Below are positions 1-9,542 of a stretch of DNA of 64,000 nt, one piece after another; the stretch's first letter is position 1, and every line of letters begins with the position of its first letter. Source of the stretch: Methylobacterium platani. Lineage in GTDB: Bacteria; Pseudomonadota; Alphaproteobacteria; Rhizobiales; Beijerinckiaceae. The stretch lies in assembly GCF_001653715.1 (NCBI RefSeq), contig NZ_LWHQ01000043.1, forward strand, positions 93,607 to 157,606, in the 5' to 3' direction. The translations under genes were made by a program, and so were the position numbers. Below the pieces are notes generated by a model. That model saw only the letters and a program-made list of their open reading frames with translations, did no database searches and was not told the DNA's origin.

Positions 1-85
1 GTCGTCCGGGAAAGGGGGTCGGCCAACGATGGGCCGCGAGGCCGACCGCTGGGCGACGGAGTTCGTGTCGTGACCGTGGAAGCTC

Positions 86-2797
86 CTAATCCCGCATCAC
101 GAACGGCGTCAGTTCCTCCCGCGCCAGGATCCGCGCCAGCGAATCCTCCGCCGGGCCGTCGACCGCCATCAGCAGGCCGCCGCAGACCGTGCCGCGGCCC
201 GAGACCCCGTAGCGCAGGGTGCAGGCGGGCTCCAGCACGCCGGGGCGGGCGACGACGAAACCCTGCATCGTCCCGGGCCGGTCGCTGCGGGCGATCACCG
301 CGTCGAGGCCCGAGACCCGGCCGGCGATGGCGAAGGGCACCAGGCCGAGGCGCCGTCCGCCCTGGCGGGCCTGCGCCCGGCGCGAGCCCTCGATCGCGAC
401 CAGGGTCTCGAGCGCGAGATGGGCGAAGGCCCGGAAGGTCAGGGCGCCGCCGCCGTCGAGGGCGAAGCGGTCGATCACCGCGAGGCCCGAGAGGTCGTGC
501 GGCAGCACGAAGATCCGCCGGTGCTGCACGCCCGGCCCGTGGACATTGGTCTCGACCGCGTGGGCGGTGGCGCCCGGCAGCGCGAGGCTGCCGCGGTGGC
601 GGCCGCGCCCGGCCACCGGCTCGCGCCCGTCGGGCACGGCGACGTTGTGGGCACGGGCCGAGAGCAGGTAGTGGCGCGCCGCCCCGGTCTCGACCTGCTC
701 CGAGCCTCCGGCCTCGACGATCCAGCGTGTGGCGTTCGCCGCGTAGACGTAGGAGGTGCAGTCGGCGTGGCCCTGCGGCGAGGTCTCGGCGAAGGTGCAG
801 GCGAAATGGGCCCAGCCGCGGCCCGGGGCCTCGTGGCGGGCCGACAGGCCGTCGGCGTGCAGCGTCGCGGCGGCGGCCGGGGACGCCGCGGGTGCGGCGG
901 GGCGCTGCGCTACCAGCCCGGCACCGCGCAGGCGCGCGATCCAGCCGGCATCGTCGCTCCCGGAAAACACCTCGCCGAAGGGCGGCAGCCGGCCGCCGGG
1001 ATCGAGGCGGCCGGCGAGGTCCGCGAGCGCCGCCTCCGTGCGGGCAGCGACGAGGGGGCCGGGCGCGGCCTCGCCGAGGAGGTCCTTGAGCGCGCGCCCG
1101 AGGGTCGCGAGGTCGAGGCGGCGGTGAAGCGAGGGCTCGGTGCAGAGCCCGTGCTGCGGGAGAAGGGCCGGCACGCCGTCGCGCAGGCTCTCGCGGGCGA
1201 GCCCGTCCCAGTGGCCGGCGAGCGGCAGGCGCGGCAGCGCGCGGGCGATGGCGAGCAGCGCGGCGGCGGCCTGGAGCTGGTGCAGGCTGCGCCCGAAGGT
1301 GTTCTGGCCGACGATCTCCGCCAGGGCGAAACCGTGCCGCACCGCCTCGCCGGTGAGGAGGGGGGCGGCCGCCCCGGCGCCCGGCAGGGCGAGGAGCCCG
1401 ATCCACATCTCGGCCCGGGCCGGCAGGGCCGCCGGATGCAGGCTCAGGGGGTCGGCCGGCTGGCCCCAGGGGTTGGCCCGCGACCAGGCCTGGGCCAGGG
1501 CGAGGGCCCGGGCCGGCGCCGCCTCGGCCAGCGCCGCGAGCCAGGCGAGGGACTGGTAGGCGAGCCGCCAGGGAATCGCCAGGGAGGGGGTGGCCCGGAA
1601 CGGATCCTCGCGGAAGCTCGGGGCCTCCGGCAGGGGCCAGTCCGGGGCGCCCGCGAGGCGCAAGGCGAGGCCGCCGTCGGGCCGCAAGGCGACCGGCCGC
1701 TCGGCCTCGCCCCGGAGCGTCCGGGCGCGGGCGAGGGCCAGGGCGGCGGCGCCGGCCTCCCCGGGCCCCGGGATCCAGGCGGCCTCGGCGCCGGGGTCGC
1801 GCCCGAGCCGGGCCGAGAGGCGGGCGAGGAAGCCCGGCGCGTCGAGGAGATCGTCGCCGCAGAGGGCTTCCAGCCGGAACCCGTCCTCCAGCGCCACCTC
1901 CGGCGGGCCGAGGAGCTCCACGGCGGGCAGCGCCTCGCCCTCCTCCTCCCAGGTGCCGAAGGCGAGATCGAGGGAGGCCGCCCCCGGCGGCGGCTCCAGG
2001 TCGAGGGTGAAGCGGCGGGCCTGGGGCTGGGCCGGCAGGTTGATCGTCGCGCCGAGACCGGGCCGGTCGTCGAAGCCCGGGATCGAGACGGTGCCCGGAT
2101 AGGGCGGCGGGATCTCCGCCCCGTCGCGATCGCGGTAGACGAGGCTCGCCCGCGCCGCGTGCTCGTTGGGACGGCCGGCATGGACCTGCCCGCGCACGAC
2201 GAGGCCGAGGCCCGGCACCAGGGTGTGGCGCAAGGGCTCAGGGCGCGGCCCGAGGCGGCGGCGGCGGAAGGCGTCCGCCTCCAGGGCCGCGCCGGGCCGC
2301 AGGCACGGATCCGCGACCGTGAACCCCTCGGAGTTGCGCCAGGAGCGCAGGGTCAGCGCGAGGCCGCGGGCCTGGGGCGGCACCCCGAAGGCCACCCGCA
2401 CCGGGGCGGCCCGGGCGAACTCGCTGCCGGCGGGCTGGCAGGCCGGCCCGGCGATCCAGGCGCTGTGGGGATCGAGCAGGGTGCGGGCGAGGCCGGGCAC
2501 CTGCTCGAGGTCGAGGCTCGATCCGTCGGCGGCGAGGAAATCGAAGCCGGCGAGTGCGAAGTCGAGGGCCTGCCCCCCCTCCTCGTCGGGCGCCCAGCCG
2601 AGGCGGGCCTCGAGGCAGCACCAGATGCCCGCCGGCAGGTCGGGGAAGGTCAGGAGCACCCGGGACCAGCGGTTGTTGGCGGTGATCCGGTGCTCGCCCT
2701 CGCGCGCGCCGGGGCCGGCCCCGCCGGCGTAGCGGGCCTGGACCGGCAGGAGAACCGACGGGAAGACCGGCTCGGAGGGCGACGGGGCCGGGAGCAT
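86..2797 (-). CDS. Heparinase II/III-like family protein
   Basis: A protein of about 903 residues. The C-terminal third carries the heparinase II/III-like signature: a GHADCTSY segment, then a tryptophan-containing strand ending EAGGSEQ, and the SARAHN-V-PDGR block. This family contains polysaccharide lyases of the alginate/heparin type; the substrate here is unknown. The N-terminal half looks like beta-rich followed by alpha-rich lyase scaffold. The frame stays open upstream to 2914, but the extra 39 residues are low-complexity and no convincing ribosome site marks either start. It is transcribed away from the flagellar operon. No clear signal peptide is visible from this start, so an envelope role is a guess. 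Confidence 0.7.
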   Translation of the reverse strand: MLPAPSPSEPVFPSVLLPVQARYAGGAGPGAREGEHRITANNRWSRVLLTFPDLPAGIWCCLEARLGWAPDEEGGQALDFALAGFDFLAADGSSLDLEQVPGLARTLLDPHSAWIAGPACQPAGSEFARAAPVRVAFGVPPQARGLALTLRSWRNSEGFTVADPCLRPGAALEADAFRRRRLGPRPEPLRHTLVPGLGLVVRGQVHAGRPNEHAARASLVYRDRDGAEIPPPYPGTVSIPGFDDRPGLGATINLPAQPQARRFTLDLEPPPGAASLDLAFGTWEEEGEALPAVELLGPPEVALEDGFRLEALCGDDLLDAPGFLARLSARLGRDPGAEAAWIPGPGEAGAAALALARARTLRGEAERPVALRPDGGLALRLAGAPDWPLPEAPSFREDPFRATPSLAIPWRLAYQSLAWLAALAEAAPARALALAQAWSRANPWGQPADPLSLHPAALPARAEMWIGLLALPGAGAAAPLLTGEAVRHGFALAEIVGQNTFGRSLHQLQAAAALLAIARALPRLPLAGHWDGLARESLRDGVPALLPQHGLCTEPSLHRRLDLATLGRALKDLLGEAAPGPLVAARTEAALADLAGRLDPGGRLPPFGEVFSGSDDAGWIARLRGAGLVAQRPAAPAASPAAAATLHADGLSARHEAPGRGWAHFACTFAETSPQGHADCTSYVYAANATRWIVEAGGSEQVETGAARHYLLSARAHNVAVPDGREPVAGRGRHRGSLALPGATAHAVETNVHGPGVQHRRIFVLPHDLSGLAVIDRFALDGGGALTFRAFAHLALETLVAIEGSRRAQARQGGRRLGLVPFAIAGRVSGLDAVIARSDRPGTMQGFVVARPGVLEPACTLRYGVSGRGTVCGGLLMAVDGPAEDSLARILAREELTPFVMRD

Positions 2798-3028
2798 CGC
2801 GGGACGGACCGGGAGCGCGGAAAAGAGGGACCAGCGCCAGTGCCGGGGACGGGGCTCCCCTGTCAAGGCGCGGATGCACGCCGCGCCGGGCGCCGGGCCC
2901 GCACCTCGCCGCAAGCCCCGCCAGCCTCGGGCAAGGTAGCGCTCCTAAACCCCGGGTTACGCGGCAGGCCCGGCCATCGGGTCGTTTCGGGACGGCGACA
3001 GAGGAGTGACGGACATGGAGGGGGTCGC

Positions 3029-3409
3029 GTGACGGGCGTCTACCTGTTCGATCTCGCCTCGCTGCACGGCCGCTACCTGTCGGTGCGCCAGTCGACGATC
3101 GCCGGCAACGTGGCGAACGCCAACACCCAGGGCTACCAGGCCCGGGACACCGTGCCCTTCGCCCAGGTGCTGGCCCGCACCGGCACCGAGATGGCGACGA
3201 CGTCGCAGGCGCATCTCGGCGCGCCCGGCCTCGGCGTGTCGACGCGCAAGGACACGGGCGGCTGGGACGTGCTCGAGACCTCGAGCAGCGTCAGCCTGGA
3301 GCAGGAGATGCTGAAGGCGTCCGACGTGTCGCGCCAGCACAACCTCGATGTCGGCGTGGTGCGCAGCTTCCACCGCATGCTGATGTCGGCCGTGAGGAGC
3401 GGATCGTGA
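3029..3409 (+). CDS. flgB: Flagellar basal-body rod protein FlgB
   Basis: A 126-residue proximal rod protein, the usual FlgB length. The N-terminal flagellar rod motif is visible as [19 protein letters not shown] at about residues 25-43, and the C-terminal helix has the expected form. The GTG start at 3029 is chosen because GGAGGG lies 6-9 bases upstream and the protein then starts at the conserved helix. It is the first gene of a ten-gene flagellar operon and overlaps flgC by four bases. FlgB assembles with FlgC, FlgF, FlgG and FliE to form the rod across the periplasm. Confidence 0.93.
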   Translation: MTGVYLFDLASLHGRYLSVRQSTIAGNVANANTQGYQARDTVPFAQVLARTGTEMATTSQAHLGAPGLGVSTRKDTGGWDVLETSSSVSLEQEMLKASDVSRQHNLDVGVVRSFHRMLMSAVRSGS

Positions 3410-3822
3410 TCGACCCCCTGCAGGCCGCCTCCCGCCTCGCGAGCGCGGGCCTCGAGGCCCAGTCGCTGCGCATGCGCGTGGTGTCGGAGAACCTCGCCAA
3501 CGCCCAGTCGACCGGCGACGCGCCGGGGGCCGACCCCTACGCGCGCAAGACCGTGACCTTCAAGGCCGAGCTCGACCGCATGGTCGGCGCCGCGTCGGTG
3601 CGTGTGCGCGACATCGACACCGACAAGACCCCGTTCCGGGTCGAATACGACCCGAGCAGCCCGGCGGCGGACCAGAACGGCAACGTCAAGCTGCCGAACG
3701 TCAACGCCCTGATCGAGATGGCCGACATGCGCGAGGCCAACCGCTCCTACGAAGCCAATCTGCAGGTGATCAAGCAGGCCCGCGCGATGGTGGCCAGCGT
3801 GATCGACCTCCTGAGGACATGA
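3406..3822 (+). CDS. flgC: Flagellar basal-body rod protein FlgC
   Basis: A 138-residue rod protein. The N-terminal rod motif reads [14 protein letters not shown] at about residues 25-38. The C-terminal part, [25 protein letters not shown], is the typical FlgC helix that packs in the rod core. It starts with GTG inside the flgB stop region (four-base overlap), which implies translational coupling. fliE follows after seven bases. Confidence 0.95.
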   Translation: MIDPLQAASRLASAGLEAQSLRMRVVSENLANAQSTGDAPGADPYARKTVTFKAELDRMVGAASVRVRDIDTDKTPFRVEYDPSSPAADQNGNVKLPNVNALIEMADMREANRSYEANLQVIKQARAMVASVIDLLRT

Positions 3823-3829
3823 GCATCCG

Positions 3830-4180
3830 ATGATCGAGGCCCTCACCCTCTCGGCCTTCGACCGGGCCGCCGCCTCCTCCCGGCCCGAGGCCGCCGCGCC
3901 CGTGCGCGCCGCGCTGCCCCTGGTGACCGGCGCCGCGATGCCGGGCATCGAGTCCGCCGCGCCGGCCGATTTCGGGCAGATCATGGCGAGCTTCGCGAGC
4001 GGAGTGCGCAACGACCTGCGCGCCAGCGAGGCCGCCTCGATCGCCGGCATCCAGGGCAAGGCCTCGACCCAGCAGGTCGTCGAGGCGGTGATGTCCGCCG
4101 AGCAGAGCCTGCAGACCGCGGTGGCCATCCGCGACAAGGTCGTGGCCGCCTACCTCGAACTGAGCCGCATGGCGATCTGA
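3830..4180 (+). CDS. fliE: Flagellar hook-basal body complex protein FliE
   Basis: A 116-residue protein matching FliE in size, position and sequence. The conserved C-terminal half runs from the DFGQIMASF segment (about residue 44) through the [18 protein letters not shown] helix to LELSRMAI at the end. FliE links the MS ring and export gate to the proximal rod. The first 40 residues are alanine/proline-rich and poorly conserved, as is usual. It sits between flgC and flgG with short gaps, in the standard alphaproteobacterial order. Confidence 0.92.
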   Translation: MIEALTLSAFDRAAASSRPEAAAPVRAALPLVTGAAMPGIESAAPADFGQIMASFASGVRNDLRASEAASIAGIQGKASTQQVVEAVMSAEQSLQTAVAIRDKVVAAYLELSRMAI

Positions 4181-4193
4181 GGATTTTACGCAG

Positions 4194-4982
4194 ATGAGAG
4201 CGCTCGCCGTCGCCGCCACGGGCATGTCCGCCCAGCAGCTCAACCTCGAGGTCATCGCCAACAACATCGCCAACCTGAACACCACCGGGTTCAAGGGCGC
4301 GCGGGCCGAGTTCACCGACCTGCTCTACCAGGCCGAGCGCCAGCAGGGCGTGCCCAACCAGTCCGGCCAGGAGGCGATCCCCGAGGGCGCGATGCTCGGC
4401 CTCGGCGTGCGCGCCGCGGCGATCCGCAACCTGCACCGCCAGGGCCAGCTCACCAACACGGCCAACCAGCTCGATCTCGCCATCAACGGTCGCGGCTACT
4501 TCCAGATCACCAGCCCGAGCGGCGAGATCAACTACACCCGCGCCGGCGCCTTCAACAAGAACGCCACCGGGCAGCTCGTCACGCTCGAGGGCTACACCGT
4601 CGATCCGGCGATCTTGATCCCGCCGACCGCGACCGAGATCACTATCAACCAGTCGGGCCAGGTCTTCGCCAAGATCGACGGCCAGGTGGCGCAGCAGAAT
4701 ATCGGCCAGATCACCATCGCCAACTTCGCCAACGAGTCGGGGCTGGAGCCCCTCGGCAACGGCCTCTATCGCGAGACCCCGGCCTCGGGCGCGGCGGTGA
4801 TCGGCAACCCGGGTGACGCCAGCTACGGCAAGCTGCAGCAGGGCTACCTCGAAGGCTCGAACGTCGACCCGGTCAAGGAGATCACCAGCCTGATCACCGC
4901 CCAGCGCTCGTTCGAGATGAACTCCAAGGTGATCCAGGCCGTCGACGAGATGGCGGGCACGATCTCCAAGGGCATCCGGTAG
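4194..4982 (+). CDS. flgG: Flagellar distal rod protein FlgG
   Basis: A 262-residue distal rod protein, the canonical FlgG length. The N-terminal motif [20 protein letters not shown] lies at about residues 19-38. The C-terminal helix contains [26 protein letters not shown], and ISKGIR ends the protein. The middle section has the FlgE/F/G-like [12 protein letters not shown] strand. FlgG forms the distal rod that passes through the P and L rings, both encoded just downstream. Confidence 0.96.
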   Translation: MRALAVAATGMSAQQLNLEVIANNIANLNTTGFKGARAEFTDLLYQAERQQGVPNQSGQEAIPEGAMLGLGVRAAAIRNLHRQGQLTNTANQLDLAINGRGYFQITSPSGEINYTRAGAFNKNATGQLVTLEGYTVDPAILIPPTATEITINQSGQVFAKIDGQVAQQNIGQITIANFANESGLEPLGNGLYRETPASGAAVIGNPGDASYGKLQQGYLEGSNVDPVKEITSLITAQRSFEMNSKVIQAVDEMAGTISKGIR

Positions 4983-5103
4983 CCACGCATCCGGTAGGCC
5001 CCGCATCCGGTCCGCCCGGTCTCCGGACGGACCGACCTCGGTGAGACTGCCTCGCCGCCGGCCCCGGCGCCGGCGCCGCCCCTCCTCCCGGCGCGACATC
5101 CCC

Positions 5104-5622
5104 ATGCCCCCCCTCCTCCGGCACTCCCATCTCCTCTTGGCGCTGGTCGGCCTCTGCCTGCCGGCCGCCCTCGGCGTGGCCGCGCCCGGGCCCTCCGCGC
5201 CGGCTCCCGTGGCGCCGCCGCTCCGGGCCGACGAGCTCATGCTGCCGGTGCCGACCGTGACGATCTATCCGGGCGACACGATCAAGGAATCGATGCTGCG
5301 GCTCCAGGCCTACCCGACGACCTACCGGGCCCGGGCCGCGGTGATCGACGCGCCGCTCGCGATCGTCGGACGCATCGCCCGCCGCACGCTGCTGCCGGGC
5401 GAGCCGGTGCCGGTCAACGCCGTCGACGACCCGCGCCTCGTCAGCCGCGGCACCCCGACCCAGATGATCTTCGAGGAGAACGGCCTCGTCATCACGGCGG
5501 TCGGGTCGCCGTTGCAGAACGGCGGCCTCGGCGAGACCGTCCGGGTGCGCAACACCGACACCAACCGCATCGTGCTCGGCACGGTGATGGCCGACGGCCG
5601 CATCAAGATCGGCGGCTTCTGA
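5104..5622 (+). CDS. flgA: Flagellar P-ring assembly chaperone FlgA
   Basis: A 172-residue exported protein. A signal peptide (RHSHLLLALVGLCLPAALGVA) follows the chosen ATG. A SAF-like/FlgA C-terminal domain covers about residues 65-172, with RTLLPGEPV and the closing GRIKIGGF. The frame is open upstream to 5041, but those 21 residues are almost all Arg/Pro and would bury the signal peptide, so ATG 5104 is preferred. FlgA is the periplasmic chaperone for the FlgI P ring, and flgI starts in an overlapping TGATG. Confidence 0.88.
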   Translation: MPPLLRHSHLLLALVGLCLPAALGVAAPGPSAPAPVAPPLRADELMLPVPTVTIYPGDTIKESMLRLQAYPTTYRARAAVIDAPLAIVGRIARRTLLPGEPVPVNAVDDPRLVSRGTPTQMIFEENGLVITAVGSPLQNGGLGETVRVRNTDTNRIVLGTVMADGRIKIGGF

Positions 5623-6794
5623 TGCGGCGGGTCCCGACGAAGGCCGTGTTGCGCGTCGCGCGCGCCGTCCTTGGACTTCTCGCGCTCGGCGGGGGTCTCG
5701 CGGCCCCGGCGGTCCCGGCCTTCGCGGTCGCGCCGGTCATCGCCACCGGCGGCTACGCCCGCATCAAGGACGTCGCCAGCCTCAAGGGCGTGCGCGACAA
5801 CCAGATCGTCGGCTACGGCCTCGTCACCGGCCTGCAAGGCACCGGCGACACCCTGCGCAACGCCCAGTTCACCGAGCAGTCGCTGCAATCGATGCTCGAC
5901 CGGATGGGCATCAACGTGCGCGACGCGCGCCTGCGCACCCGCAACGTCGCCGCCGTGATGGTGACGGCCGACCTGCCGCCCTACGTCGGCGCCGGCTCGC
6001 GCATCGACGTCACGGTGACCTCGCTCGGCGACGCGACGTCCCTGCGCGGCGGCACCCTGCTGATGACCCCGCTCTCGGGCGGCGACGGCAACGTCTACGC
6101 CGCCGCGCAGGGGCCGCTCGCGGTCTCGGGCTTCTCGGCGCAGGGCCAGGCCGAGCAGCTGACGCAGGGCGTGCCGACCGCCGGCCGCATCCCCAACGGC
6201 GCGCTCATCGAGCGCGAGGTGCCGGGCGCCTTCCGCGACCTGCCCGAGCTGGTCTTCGAATTGAAGAACCCCGACTTCAAGACCGCGACGCTGGTGGCCG
6301 ACGCGATCAACGCCTACGCGGTCGGCCGCTTCCACCGCCGCATCGCCAGCCCGCGCGACCAGCGCTCGGTGGTGCTGCAGCGCCCCCGCGACATGATCCT
6401 GCCGCGCCTCGTCGCCGAGATCGGCGACCTGACGATCCAGCCCGACGTGCCGGCCCGGGTCGTGGTCGACCAGCGCACCGGCACGGTGGTGATCGGCCGC
6501 AACGTGCAGATCTCCACGGTGGCGGTCACCCACGGCAACCTCACGGTGCGGGTCACCGAGACGCCGGAAGTGTCCCAGCCCGCGCCCTTCTCCAACGGCC
6601 AGACCACGGTGGTCCCGCGCACGGAGGTGGCGGCCCGCGAGGAGCAGGGCCGGCTCGCGATCATCGGCGGCTCGGACCTGCAGACGCTGGTGCGCGGCCT
6701 CAACCAGGTCGGCCTGAAGCCCACCGACATCATCGCGATCCTCCAGGCGGTGAAGACCGCCGGCGCCCTCCAGGCGGAGCTCGTCGTGCAATGA
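5622..6794 (+). CDS. flgI: Flagellar P-ring protein FlgI
   Basis: A 390-residue periplasmic ring protein. It has an N-terminal signal peptide of about 30 residues, then the conserved RIKDVASLKGVRDNQIVGYGLVTGLQGTGD block near residues 48-76. The family's C-terminal region LVRGLNQVGLKPTDIIAILQAVKTAGALQAELVVQ is complete. It builds the ring around the rod in the peptidoglycan layer. The start overlaps the flgA stop (TGATG) and the stop overlaps the motE start (ATGA), so the three genes are probably translated in series. Confidence 0.96.
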   Translation: MRRVPTKAVLRVARAVLGLLALGGGLAAPAVPAFAVAPVIATGGYARIKDVASLKGVRDNQIVGYGLVTGLQGTGDTLRNAQFTEQSLQSMLDRMGINVRDARLRTRNVAAVMVTADLPPYVGAGSRIDVTVTSLGDATSLRGGTLLMTPLSGGDGNVYAAAQGPLAVSGFSAQGQAEQLTQGVPTAGRIPNGALIEREVPGAFRDLPELVFELKNPDFKTATLVADAINAYAVGRFHRRIASPRDQRSVVLQRPRDMILPRLVAEIGDLTIQPDVPARVVVDQRTGTVVIGRNVQISTVAVTHGNLTVRVTETPEVSQPAPFSNGQTTVVPRTEVAAREEQGRLAIIGGSDLQTLVRGLNQVGLKPTDIIAILQAVKTAGALQAELVVQ

Positions 6795-7378
6795 CCCGGA
6801 CCCTCCTCACGCTGCTGCTGCTGGGTCTCGCCGCCCCGGCGCTCGCCGCCGGCGACGGCCATGGCGGGGCGGCGAGCGACCCGGCCAAGGACGCGGCGAT
6901 GCGGGCCATCGCCGCCCGCGACGCCCCCAAGGAGCCGACCGCGCAGGAGTTCGTCGCGGCCAGGGATTCCGGCAGGGATTCCGGCAAGACCGGCTACTGC
7001 GCCACCATCGCGGACGCCGCGGCCGATGCCCGCTACGCCTGGCAGAAGGAGCAGCTCGCCGCGCTCGAGAAGCAGGTCGAGGAGCGCATCCGCCGCCTCG
7101 AGGAGAAGCGCGCCGAGTACGAGGCCGTGGTCCAGCGCCGCAAGGAGTTCCTGGCCAAGGCCGAGGACGGCGTGGTGGCGGTCTACGCCAAGATGCGGGC
7201 GGACGCCGCGGCGCTCCAGCTCTCCAACATGCCCGAGGACGCCGCCGCGGCGATCCTGGTGAAGCTCAACGCCCGCACGGCGAGCGCGGTGCTCGCCGAG
7301 ATGGAGGCCTCCCGCGCCGCCGCGCTGGCCCGCAAGATGGCCGAGGCCGGCCGCCGCAAGGACAACGAGAGATCGTGA
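6791..7378 (+). CDS. motE: MotE-like periplasmic motility protein
   Basis: A 195-residue protein with an N-terminal signal peptide (LLTLLLLGLAAPALAAG). A long charged coiled coil covers about residues 76-125 (KEQLAALEKQVEERIRRLEEKRAEYEAV), followed by an MgtE-N-like segment, MPEDAAAAILVKLNARTASAVLAEME. This architecture and the place between flgI and flgH match alphaproteobacterial MotE, the chaperone of the periplasmic motility protein MotC in Sinorhizobium. Two direct copies of a short DSGR stretch lie near residues 58-65. The assignment rests on architecture and synteny, not on catalytic residues. Confidence 0.8.
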   Translation: MTRTLLTLLLLGLAAPALAAGDGHGGAASDPAKDAAMRAIAARDAPKEPTAQEFVAARDSGRDSGKTGYCATIADAAADARYAWQKEQLAALEKQVEERIRRLEEKRAEYEAVVQRRKEFLAKAEDGVVAVYAKMRADAAALQLSNMPEDAAAAILVKLNARTASAVLAEMEASRAAALARKMAEAGRRKDNERS

Positions 7379-8085
7379 TGACCCGCCAGCTTCCGGCCCT
7401 CTGCCTTCTCGGCCTGTCCCTCGCCGGCTGCCAGAGCAAGCTCGACGAGTTCGGCCGCCCGCCGGTGCTGACGCCGATCGGCACCGGGCTCGCCGCGCCG
7501 CGCGAGGCCCTGCCCTCGACCTTCGGCTCGCTGCAGAGCCGCCACGGCTACCACTCGACCTGGTCGCCGGCGAGCGCCGACCTGTTCCAGGACCCCCGCG
7601 CCCGCAATATCGGCGACGTGCTGACCGTCAGCATCTCGATCAACGACAAGGCGCAGTTCGACAACGCCAGCGATCGCTCGCGCAGCCAGAAATCGAGCCT
7701 CGGCTTCGATTTCGGCTACGGCGTCTCGGCCCTGAAGGACTCGGCCACGGCCGATGCCGGCATCCGCTCGGGCACCGAGACCAAGGGCCAGGGCTCGATC
7801 GACCGCAAGGAGAACCTGAGCCTGTCGGTGGCGGCGGTGGTCACCGAGGTGCTGCCGAACGGCAACCTCCTGATCAGCGGCTCGCAGGAGATCCGGGTCA
7901 ACAACGAGGTCCGGGTGCTCACCATCGCCGGCATCGTGCGGCCGCGCGACGTCTCGCGCAAGAACACCATCGACTACGACAAGATCGCCGAGGCCCGCGT
8001 CTCCTATGGCGGTCGCGGCCGCCTGACCGACGTGCAGGGGTCGACCCTCGGCCAGCAGATCTTCGAGACCGTCGCGCCGTTCTGA
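7378..8085 (+). CDS. flgH: Flagellar L-ring lipoprotein FlgH
   Basis: An L-ring protein of 235 residues. The N-terminal lipoprotein signal ends LSLAGC, a normal lipobox, so Cys17-18 should be acylated and outer-membrane anchored. The conserved [25 protein letters not shown] segment and the C-terminal [33 protein letters not shown] block are both present. Translation may begin at ATG 7378 or at GTG 7375; both overlap the end of motE and give the same signal peptide. Confidence 0.95.
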   Translation: [235 protein letters not shown]

Positions 8086-8110
8086 CGGCCTCGCACCGAG
8101 AGGACCCGCG

Positions 8111-8602
8111 ATGGCGGACACGAACGACAAGAAGAAGGGCGGCGGCAAGGCCTGGATCGGCGCGCTCGCCCTCTGCACCCTGGTGGCGGTCGGCACCGGC
8201 GCGGGCCTCGGGCTGTACCTGATGACCAGCGTCGAGAAGGCCGCCGGCGAGAAGGCGCGCGAGGCGCAGGAGCACGAGAAGGCCGCCAAGGTGCTGAACT
8301 ACACCGGCGATCTGACCCTGCGCAGCGTCGGCTCGGTGGTGACGAACCTCGCCGAGCCGGCCGATTCCTGGATCCGGCTCGAATCCTCGGTGGTGTTCAA
8401 GACCGGCAGCCTGCCGACCCCGGACATCACGGTCGCGGAGGTCAAGGCCGACATCGTCGCCTACCTGCGCACGCTCTCGACGGCGCAGATCGAGGGGGCG
8501 AGCGGCCTGCAGCACCTGCGCGAGGACCTGAACGAGCGCGTGTCCCTGCGCACCAAGGGGGCGGTGCGCGAGGTCATCGTCGAAGCCCTGGTGGTGCAGT
8601 GA
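8111..8602 (+). CDS. fliL: Flagellar basal body-associated protein FliL
   Basis: A 163-residue single-pass membrane protein. A lysine-rich cytoplasmic tail (DKKKGGGK) precedes one transmembrane helix at about residues 15-38 (WIGALALCTLVAVGTGAGLGLYL). The periplasmic FliL domain ends with the characteristic LREDLNERVSLRTKGAVREVIVEALVVQ. FliL surrounds the stators and supports torque under load. It follows flgH by 25 bases and overlaps fliP by four. Confidence 0.9.
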   Translation: MADTNDKKKGGGKAWIGALALCTLVAVGTGAGLGLYLMTSVEKAAGEKAREAQEHEKAAKVLNYTGDLTLRSVGSVVTNLAEPADSWIRLESSVVFKTGSLPTPDITVAEVKADIVAYLRTLSTAQIEGASGLQHLREDLNERVSLRTKGAVREVIVEALVVQ

Positions 8603-9387
8603 GCGGTGGTCGAGTGAGCCGGCGCGCGATCCTCCTCGTCGGCACGGCGGCCCTGCTGCTCGTTCCCGCCGGCGCCGCCCTGGCGCAGGGCGCGGGCGCC
8701 AGCGTCACCGGCATCCCGGGCCTCGACGCGCTGCTGCCGCCGGGCAACGGCGCGGCGAGCGGGCGCATCCTCCAGCTCGTGGCGCTGCTCACGGTGCTCT
8801 CGCTGGCGCCGGGGCTGCTCGTGATGGTGACGAGCTTCACGCGCTTCGCCGTCGCGTTCTCGTTCCTGCGCTCGGGGCTGGGCCTGCAGAGCACGCCGGC
8901 CAACCTGTTCCTGGTCAGCCTGTCGCTGTTCATGACCTTCTACGTCATGGCACCGACCTTCGACCGGGCCTGGAGCGAGGGCGTGCGGCCCCTGCAGGAG
9001 AACCGGATCAGCGAGGAGGAGGCCTTCACCCGCATCACCGACCCGTTCCGCGAGTTCATGTCGGCTCAGGTGCGGCCGAAGGATCTCCAGACCTTCCAGG
9101 ACCTCGCCAGCCGCAGCTTCCCGAAGCCGCAGGAGGGCGAGAAGATCGACCTGCGCATCCTGATCCCGGCCTTCATGATTTCGGAGCTGCGCCGCGGCTT
9201 CGAGATCGGCTTCCTCATCGCCCTGCCCTTCCTCGTCATCGACATGATCGTCTCGACCATCGTGATGTCGATGGGCATGATGATGCTGCCGCCGACGGTG
9301 ATCTCGCTGCCGTTCAAGGTGCTGTTCTTCATCCTGATCGACGGGTGGAACCTGCTGGTGAGCGGGCTGGTGCGATCGTTCTTTTAG
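8599..9387 (+). CDS. fliP: Flagellar type III export gate protein FliP
   Basis: A 262-residue export-gate membrane protein with an N-terminal signal-like helix. The FliP family segment GLLVMVTSFTRFAVAFSFLR lies near residues 73-92. The second signature, PAFMISELRRGFEIGFLIALPFLVIDMIVSTIVMSMGMMMLPP, is followed by the closing FKVLFFILIDGWNLL. The GTG at 8599 overlaps the fliL stop; an in-frame GTG at 8614 is an alternative. It is the last gene of the operon. fliQ, fliR, flhA and flhB are not in this window. Confidence 0.96.
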   Translation: MSGGRVSRRAILLVGTAALLLVPAGAALAQGAGASVTGIPGLDALLPPGNGAASGRILQLVALLTVLSLAPGLLVMVTSFTRFAVAFSFLRSGLGLQSTPANLFLVSLSLFMTFYVMAPTFDRAWSEGVRPLQENRISEEEAFTRITDPFREFMSAQVRPKDLQTFQDLASRSFPKPQEGEKIDLRILIPAFMISELRRGFEIGFLIALPFLVIDMIVSTIVMSMGMMMLPPTVISLPFKVLFFILIDGWNLLVSGLVRSFF

Positions 9388-9459
9388 GCTTGCTTTACGC
9401 TGTCGAGCGTGCGTCCGGCCCCTTCTTCTGGTCAGGGTAACGCATACGAGTAAACAGGG

Positions 9460-9500
9460 CGAAGAGAGCGTCCTTGCTCCGGGACGCTCTCTTCGTTTCC
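9460..9500 (+). terminator. Rho-independent terminator of the flagellar operon
   Basis: A perfect 14-bp stem, CGAAGAGAGCGTCC at 9460-9473 paired with 9482-9495, encloses an 8-base loop and is followed by TTTCCTT. It lies 72 bases after the fliP stop and reads in the operon's direction. It is the strongest terminator seen in the window. Confidence 0.85.
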
Positions 9501-9542
9501 TTGTCCTTGCGGATCGGGATGTCGTCGGGGTCGGCCACCGAC

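Noticed and set aside
419-3028. Open frame on the plus strand across the heparinase-like gene into flgB
   Set aside because: Only the last 126 residues (from GTG 3029) resemble a protein, FlgB; the rest is a shadow of the minus-strand gene.
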